Assembly (NCBI RefSeq): GCF_900169505.1
Contig: NZ_LT827021.1
Location: 372,001-436,000 of the forward strand
Length of the DNA stretch: 64,000 nucleotides
DNA from: Arabiibacter massiliensis
GTDB taxonomy: Bacteria; Actinomycetota; Coriobacteriia; Coriobacteriales; Eggerthellaceae
Reading direction: 5' to 3'
The translations under genes were made by a program, and so were the position numbers. The first letter of the stretch is position 1, and each line of letters starts with the position of its first letter. The notes below the pieces were generated by a model, which was given only the letters and a program-made list of their open reading frames with translations, was not told the origin of the DNA and did not search any database. This document shows positions 59,594 to 64,000 of this stretch, one piece after another.

Positions 59594-62035
59594 GTGGCGG
59601 CCATGACGCTGGAGGAGAAGTGCGCGTGCCCGGTGGGCGCGGACTACTGGCATCTGGGCGGCTGCCCGCGGCTGGGGGTGCCCCCGCTCATGATGGCCGA
59701 CGGCCCGCACGGCCTGCGCAAGCAGGAGGGGCCGGCCGACAACCTGGGGCTTTCCGCCAGCGAGCCGGCGGTGTGCTTTCCCACGGCGAGTGCGGCGGCG
59801 TGCTCGTTCGATGAGAGCCTGCTGCGCGAGGTGGGCGCGGCGCTCGCCTGCGAGGCGCGCGAGCAGGGGGTGTCGGTGGTGCTGGGGCCCGGCGTGAACC
59901 TCAAGCGCGACCCGCGCTGCGGCCGCAACTTCGAATACTTCAGCGAGGATCCGCTGCTCTCCGGCGAGTTGGGCGCGGCCTACGTGGAGGGCATGCAGGA
60001 GGCGGGCGTGGGCGCTTCGCCTAAGCACTTCGCCGCGAACAACCAGGAGACGTACCGCCTCATCTCGGATTCGGTGGTGGACGACCGCGCGCTGCGCGAG
60101 CTGTACCTGGAGCCGTTCCGCCGCGTGGTGCAGCGCGCCCGCCCGTGGACGCTCATGGGCGCGTACAACCTGCTCAACGGCACGTACTGCACCGAGAACG
60201 CCTGGCTCATGCGGGACGTGGCGCGAGGGGAGTGGGGCTTCGACGGCGCGATGGTGGCCGATTGGGGTGCGCAGAACGACAACGGGCGCAGCCTTCCTGC
60301 GGGCCTCGACGTGGTGATGCCGGGGCCTCGGCGCGACTACCAGGCTGATGTGGCGACCGCCGTGCGCGCGGGGCGCATCGAAGCGGCGGCGCTGGACGAC
60401 GCCGTGCGCCGGGTGCTCGAGCTGCACGAGCGGTGCGAAGGCGCGCGCCCGCCCGCTGAGCCGCTCGACGTCGCGGCCCGTCTCGCGCTCGCGCGCCGCG
60501 TGGCCGCGGAGAGCGCCGTGCTGCTACAAAACGATGGCACGCTGCCGTTTTCGCCGGGCGCGACCATCGCGGTGATCGGCGCGTTCGCGAAACGCCCGCG
60601 CTACCAGGGCGCAGGGTCGTCGAAGATCAACCCGGTGGCGCTCGATAATGTGTGGGACGCCCTTGCGACCGCGGGCGCGCGCTGCATCTTTGCCGAGGGA
60701 TACGACGCGGTTTCGGGCGAGGCGACCGAGGAGCAGCTGGCAGAGGCCGAGGCCGCCGGTGCGGCGGCCGACTGCGCGCTGGTGGTGGTGGGGCTGCCCG
60801 ACGCGGCGGAATCCGAAGGCGCCGACCGCGCGCACCTGCGCCTGCCGAAGGGCTGCGACCGCCTGGCGGAGCGCGTGTGCGCCGCGAACCCGCGCACGGC
60901 CGTGGCGGTGCAGGCAGGCGCGCCCGTGGAGCTGCCGTGGCGCGCGGCGGCCGGGGCGGTGCTCGCCGTGTACCTGGCGGGCTGCCAGGGCGGAGGCGCG
61001 CTCGCCGATATCGTGCTGGGCGCGGCGAATCCTTCGGGCAAGCTCGCCGAGACGTGGCCCGCGCGCCTGGCCGACGTGCCCTGCGGAGAAGAGGGCTTTC
61101 CCGCGCCGGGCCGCCAGGCGCGCTACCGCGAGAGCATCTACATAGGGTATCGCTACTACGACGCCGCGGGCGTGGAGCCGGCGTTCCCCTTCGGCCACGG
61201 ACTCACCTACACCGCGTTCGCCTACCGCGACCTGCGGGTGGACCCGACGGCGGGGGCGGCGGGTCCCGGCCCCGACGGCACTCTCGGCCTGGACGCGCCC
61301 GCCTTCCATGTGTCGCTCACGGTGGAGAACACGGGCCCGCGCGCAGGCGCCGAGGCCGTGCAGCTCTACGTAGCGCCGTGCGAGCGCGAATCCGGCGCGT
61401 TCAAGCCCCCGCAGCAGCTGGCCGCGTTCGCGAAGGTGCGCCTGGAGCCCGGCGAGGCCCGGCGCGTGCAGCTTGCGGTGCCGCGCCGCGCCTTCGCTTA
61501 CTGGGACGCGAAAGCGGGCGCGTGGCAGGTGGAGGCCGGTGCCTGGGAGCTGCGCGCCGCCGCCTCGAGCCGCGACGTGCGCCTTACGCAGAAGGTGCAT
61601 CTGGCCGGCGCGCCCGCCGCAGACGACGGCGCGCCCGAAGCCTACCGCCGCCCGCGCCCCGGCGGCTTCGATGACGAGGCGTTCCGCGCGCTCTACGGCC
61701 GCCCGTTCCCCAAGCAGATCGTGCCTTTGCGCCCCTACACGGCCAACGCCACGGTGGGCGACCTCAAGTCGTCGCTCATCGGGCGCATCGTGCACGCCGT
61801 GCTGCGCCACGAGCTGAAGCTCTTCGTGCGCGGCGACGCCGACCTGCGCGACGTGGCCTACCGCACGTTCATGGACCTGCCGCTGCGCGCGCTGGCCATG
61901 TCGGGCATGGACATGAGCGTGATCGACGGCATCGTGGACATCCTCAACTACCGCTTCATCCGCGGCTTCAGGAAGCTCTCGCGCCTCAAGCGCCCGAAGA
62001 GCGCCGCGCAGGCGGCCGCCTCCCGGGAGGGGTAG
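59594..62035 (+). CDS. Glycoside hydrolase family 3 (beta-glucosidase-like)
   Basis: 813 residues from GTG 59594. The N-terminal TIM barrel (DGPHGLRK...GPGVNLKRDPRCGRNFEYFSEDP...KHFAANNQE) has nucleophile Asp in MVADWGAQN. Then come the alpha/beta sandwich (IAVIGAFAKRPRYQGAGSSKINP), a fibronectin III-like domain (AEAVQLYVAP...FAKVRLEPGE), and a C-terminal extension of about 120 residues that is not recognised. No signal peptide, so cytoplasmic. The homologous reading continues upstream (GRDIDAVV), and GGAGGAG sits 7 bases before an ACG codon at 59564, so translation may begin there. Confidence 0.92.
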   Translation: MAAMTLEEKCACPVGADYWHLGGCPRLGVPPLMMADGPHGLRKQEGPADNLGLSASEPAVCFPTASAAACSFDESLLREVGAALACEAREQGVSVVLGPGVNLKRDPRCGRNFEYFSEDPLLSGELGAAYVEGMQEAGVGASPKHFAANNQETYRLISDSVVDDRALRELYLEPFRRVVQRARPWTLMGAYNLLNGTYCTENAWLMRDVARGEWGFDGAMVADWGAQNDNGRSLPAGLDVVMPGPRRDYQADVATAVRAGRIEAAALDDAVRRVLELHERCEGARPPAEPLDVAARLALARRVAAESAVLLQNDGTLPFSPGATIAVIGAFAKRPRYQGAGSSKINPVALDNVWDALATAGARCIFAEGYDAVSGEATEEQLAEAEAAGAAADCALVVVGLPDAAESEGADRAHLRLPKGCDRLAERVCAANPRTAVAVQAGAPVELPWRAAAGAVLAVYLAGCQGGGALADIVLGAANPSGKLAETWPARLADVPCGEEGFPAPGRQARYRESIYIGYRYYDAAGVEPAFPFGHGLTYTAFAYRDLRVDPTAGAAGPGPDGTLGLDAPAFHVSLTVENTGPRAGAEAVQLYVAPCERESGAFKPPQQLAAFAKVRLEPGEARRVQLAVPRRAFAYWDAKAGAWQVEAGAWELRAAASSRDVRLTQKVHLAGAPAADDGAPEAYRRPRPGGFDDEAFRALYGRPFPKQIVPLRPYTANATVGDLKSSLIGRIVHAVLRHELKLFVRGDADLRDVAYRTFMDLPLRALAMSGMDMSVIDGIVDILNYRFIRGFRKLSRLKRPKSAAQAAASREG

Positions 62036-62042
62036 GGAAGCC

Positions 62043-62414
62043 TCACACGTCGGGCAGGGTGCGCTTGAGGATGGTCTTGTCGAAGCTCTTCACGCGGTAG
62101 CCGCGTAGGACGTTGCGCGCCACCAGCATGCTGTCGGTGAAGTCGAGCGGGTAGGCGCCGAAGTAGCGGCAGGCCAGCCTGATGATATCCTCCTCGCTCA
62201 CGCAGATGTCGTCGAGCAGCATGTTGAGCGTCTCGCCGATCATCGTGCGGGGCACGTGGTACACGTCGCGCAGCGTCACGGCCACGCGCGCGATGATCTC
62301 GGGGTAGGTGTAGGCGCGCCCGGTGGCGATGACGGCGGCCGCCTCCTCGGCGTGGCGCTTGTTGTCCTTCAGCACGTAGCGCAGTATGACCGTCTCGTCG
62401 ATGATGGTGAACAT
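62043..62414 (-). CDS. PIN-domain protein, probable toxin of a type II system
   Basis: 123 residues. The layout matches small PIN ribonucleases: MFTIIDETVILRYVLKDN (first Asp), YTYPEIIARVAVTLRDVY (Glu), DFTDSMLVARN (Asp), VKSFDKTI (Asp). The usual DTN at the start is DET here. It follows the RelB/DinJ-like gene by 15 bp, so it is probably the toxin. Function inferred. Confidence 0.75.
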   Translation of the reverse strand: MFTIIDETVILRYVLKDNKRHAEEAAAVIATGRAYTYPEIIARVAVTLRDVYHVPRTMIGETLNMLLDDICVSEEDIIRLACRYFGAYPLDFTDSMLVARNVLRGYRVKSFDKTILKRTLPDV

Positions 62415-62429
62415 GGCTTCCCCTCTCCG

Positions 62430-62726
62430 CTACTTCTTATTGCGCAGCTCGCTTTCGGCCTTCATGCTGAGCGAGGCGATCCAGGCGTCGCGCTCCTGCT
62501 CGCGCTTCGTGGGGCTGGCGAACACGTTGAGCACGCCGTAGGCCCGCCCCGAGCCCTTCTTGTTCAGGCTCGTGGGGGTGAAGGGCATGCGCTGGTCGAG
62601 CAAACTTTGGTTGACGAACATCCTCACGGCCTCCGAAAGGCTCGTTCCCATGGAAGCGTACAGCTGCTCGGCGTCGCGCTTGTCCTGCGGGTCGATACGC
62701 ACCTGAAGAAGCGCCTCTTTGGCCAT
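62430..62726 (-). CDS. RelB/DinJ-family antitoxin
   Basis: 98 residues from ATG 62726 (GAGAGGGG, spacing about 9). The N-terminal RHH segment LQVRIDPQDKRDAEQLYASMGTSLSEAVRMFVNQSL is typical of RelB/DinJ. The C-terminal half is basic and variable. Its partner here is a PIN-domain protein rather than a RelE/YafQ fold, a less common pairing. Confidence 0.85.
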   Translation of the reverse strand: MAKEALLQVRIDPQDKRDAEQLYASMGTSLSEAVRMFVNQSLLDQRMPFTPTSLNKKGSGRAYGVLNVFASPTKREQERDAWIASLSMKAESELRNKK

Positions 62727-62924
62727 TTTCCGCACCCCTCTCTTCGTAAAATCCACAATTTGTACTTCAATTATCATACACGAATATTCAGACGAAGGGA
62801 ACCCTTCCCGACAGCGGCGTTGGGCGTAAACTTTTTGCTGAGGGGTCGATAAAACGCGATACATAGCTATTCATCAGGTAAAATGAATTCCACATCGACA
62901 TGCTTCCGTTTTTGAAAATCATCC

Positions 62925-62953
62925 TTGACAACCTGATCGACGCACCCTATATT
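62925..62953 (+). promoter_or_regulatory. Strong sigma-70-like promoter of the formate dehydrogenase locus
   Basis: TTGACA (62925-62930), 17 bp, TATATT (62948-62953). The best promoter match in the window, within an AT-rich segment (62750-62980). Confidence 0.8.
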
Positions 62954-62959
62954 CGCCGA

Positions 62960-63118
62960 CAGGTAGTTATGAATTATATGTGCAGCCAACGATGGGGGAA
63001 GGCGGTGAGCACGAAGGGGGCTGCATCCGGTCTGAAACCGAAGCAGGGAAAGCCGCGCGGGGGCCGTGCACAAGGCGCGCCGGGCGGGCTTTCCTCAAGC
63101 GAGACGAGAGAAGAGACT
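62960..63118 (+). promoter_or_regulatory. Structured leader of about 160 nt before the Fe-S/fdhF genes (possible riboswitch)
   Basis: Three consecutive stems can be drawn: TGCAGCC (62981-62987) with GGCTGCA (63019-63025); CGGT (63028-63031) with ACCG (63037-63040); GGAAAGCC (63047-63054) with GGCTTTCC (63087-63094). The last ends 24 bases before the start codon. The position before molybdoenzyme genes makes a Moco-type riboswitch conceivable; not established. Confidence 0.45.
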
Positions 63119-63673
63119 ATGGGCAACAAATTCGTCATAGCGGACCCCGGGGTCTGCATAGGGTGCAAAACCTGCATGGCGGCCTGCCTCTCCAAGCACG
63201 ATGTGTGCGACGACGTGGCGCAGGCCCGTCTGAACCTGGTCACCACGCTTAACGTGTCGGCGCCCATCGTGTGCCACCACTGCGCCGACGCTCCGTGCGC
63301 CGCGGCGTGCCCCACGGGCGCGCTGTACCTGGACGCGGAGCACAACCGGGTAGGCGTGCGCGCGGAGCGCTGCATCGGCTGCAGCGGCTGCGTGATGGCC
63401 TGCCCCTACGGAGCGGTCACCATCGCCACGCGTCACGTGGTCACGAAGCTGGGCAGCCTGGTCATCGGCGAGTCCGACAAGCCGGTCGTCATCAAGTGCG
63501 ACCTGTGCGTCGACCGTCCCGAGGGCCCGGCCTGCGTGCAGGCGTGTCCCACGAAGGGCCTCGTGCTGGTGGACGAGGATGTGCTGGAAGCGGGCATCAA
63601 GCAGAAGAACCGCGCGGCGGCCGAGGCGGCGGAGTCCATCTCCAGCCTGCCGCTCAACCCGGTTCTCGCGTAA
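63119..63673 (+). CDS. HydN/HycB-like 4Fe-4S electron carrier of formate dehydrogenase
   Basis: 184 residues from ATG 63119 (AGAGAAGAG upstream). Four Fe-S clusters: CIGCKTCMAACLSKH, CHHCADAPCAAACP, CIGCSGCVMACP and CDLCVDRPEGPACVQACP, the HydN/HycB pattern. It passes electrons from formate dehydrogenase H to a hydrogenase or other acceptor. It is 17 bp upstream of the fdhF-like gene. The frame is open 219 bases further upstream but that part is leader sequence. Confidence 0.92.
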   Translation: MGNKFVIADPGVCIGCKTCMAACLSKHDVCDDVAQARLNLVTTLNVSAPIVCHHCADAPCAAACPTGALYLDAEHNRVGVRAERCIGCSGCVMACPYGAVTIATRHVVTKLGSLVIGESDKPVVIKCDLCVDRPEGPACVQACPTKGLVLVDEDVLEAGIKQKNRAAAEAAESISSLPLNPVLA

Positions 63674-63690
63674 GAGGAGAAGGGAGCACC

Positions 63691-64000
63691 ATGGAAAAGC
63701 ACATGGCCGTATGCCCCTACTGCGGAGCGGGCTGCAAGCTCGACCTGCTGGTGGACAACGGCAAGGTCGTGGGGGCCGAGGGCCTCGACGGCATCACGAA
63801 CCAAGGCGAGCTGTGCCTGAAGGGCCTGCACGGCTACGACTTCATCAACGACACGAAGATCCTCACGCCCCGCATCTACCACCCGATGATCCGCCGCACG
63901 AAGGATGCGGAGCTCGAGCGCGTGTCGTGGGACGAGGCGCTCGACTTCACCGCGAAGAAGCTCATGGAGATCAAGGAGAAGTACGGCCCCGACTCCATCA
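63691..64000 (+). CDS. fdhF: Formate dehydrogenase H-like molybdopterin subunit (5' end only)
   Basis: The first 103 residues are visible; the gene runs off the right edge. The 4Fe-4S motif C8-x2-C11-x3-C15-x26-C42 (VCPYCGAGCKLDLLV...GELCLKG) and GYDFINDTKILTPRIYHPMIRR match FdhF. No Tat signal, so cytoplasmic as expected for a formate-hydrogen lyase or CO2-reducing enzyme. The active-site Cys/Sec lies outside the window. AGAGGAGAAGGGAG precedes the ATG. Confidence 0.9.
   Translation, partial: MEKHMAVCPYCGAGCKLDLLVDNGKVVGAEGLDGITNQGELCLKGLHGYDFINDTKILTPRIYHPMIRRTKDAELERVSWDEALDFTAKKLMEIKEKYGPDSI

Overview
The window is a 64 kb, GC-rich stretch of bacterial chromosome. Its gene content points to an anaerobic member of the Coriobacteriia, most likely Eggerthellaceae (Eggerthella/Gordonibacter relatives). 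The signs are Tat-exported molybdopterin oxidoreductases with TorD-type chaperones, a LuxR-type regulator carrying a polytopic membrane domain beside one of them, 2-oxoacid:ferredoxin oxidoreductase, XRE-cupin regulators paired with AMP-forming acyl-CoA synthetases, and formate dehydrogenase H. No rRNA, tRNA or CRISPR array was found. A cluster of four good parS sites (plus one degenerate copy) between 50.2 and 53.0 kb suggests that the window lies near the replication origin.

Layout. 1-5.4 kb: a respiratory molybdoenzyme operon (catalytic subunit, 16-Cys ferredoxin, TorD chaperone) divergent from the LuxR-type regulator. 5.4-15 kb: housekeeping genes (HD/dGTPase-like protein, baeRF protein, dnaG, NfeD/SPFH pair, def-fmt-rsmB). 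15-23.7 kb: a catabolic module in which two paralogous pairs (XRE-cupin regulator + acyl-CoA synthetase) flank a P-loop ATPase and a complete four-subunit 2-oxoacid:ferredoxin oxidoreductase. The likely flow is 2-oxoacid to acyl-CoA plus reduced ferredoxin, with the synthetases linking acyl-CoA to free acids. 23.8-33 kb: HipA-like kinase, GGQ-domain release-factor-like protein, CtpE-like P-type ATPase, two-component system, LRR/FN3 surface protein. 33-36 kb: vitamin B6 synthesis (pdxS-pdxT) divergent from its MocR-type regulator pdxR. 36-42.6 kb: DEAD helicase, Rieske oxygenase, cupin, DUF362 Tat protein, SDR. 42.7-49.5 kb: an AraC regulator and an MFS - GH2 - galK - galT operon for galactoside use. 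49.5-56 kb: small regulators, parS cluster, TetR-SDR operon, FitAB toxin-antitoxin, aldo/keto reductase. 56-64 kb: Ser/Thr kinase, amino acid permease, GH3 glucosidase, a PIN/RelB pair, and the start of a formate dehydrogenase H locus behind a strong promoter and a structured leader.

Repeats dominate the spacers. (1) Six copies of a roughly 120-135 bp inverted-repeat unit with ends like TGTCATCCTGAGCG / CGCTCAGGATGACA. (2) Four long perfect palindromes with a GGGGAC(A/T)GTCCCC core, one of them sitting in frame inside the pdxR gene. (3) Two or three hairpin elements with 26-28 bp arms. Several genes borrow a stop codon or a Shine-Dalgarno from these units.

One stretch is not genomic. Bases 38804-38877 match the Illumina Nextera transposase/index read-through adapter with its poly-A tail, followed by about 75 bases of low-complexity sequence and flanked by two truncated gene fragments. 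The assembly is therefore chimeric there, and gene order across 38.6-38.95 kb should not be trusted.
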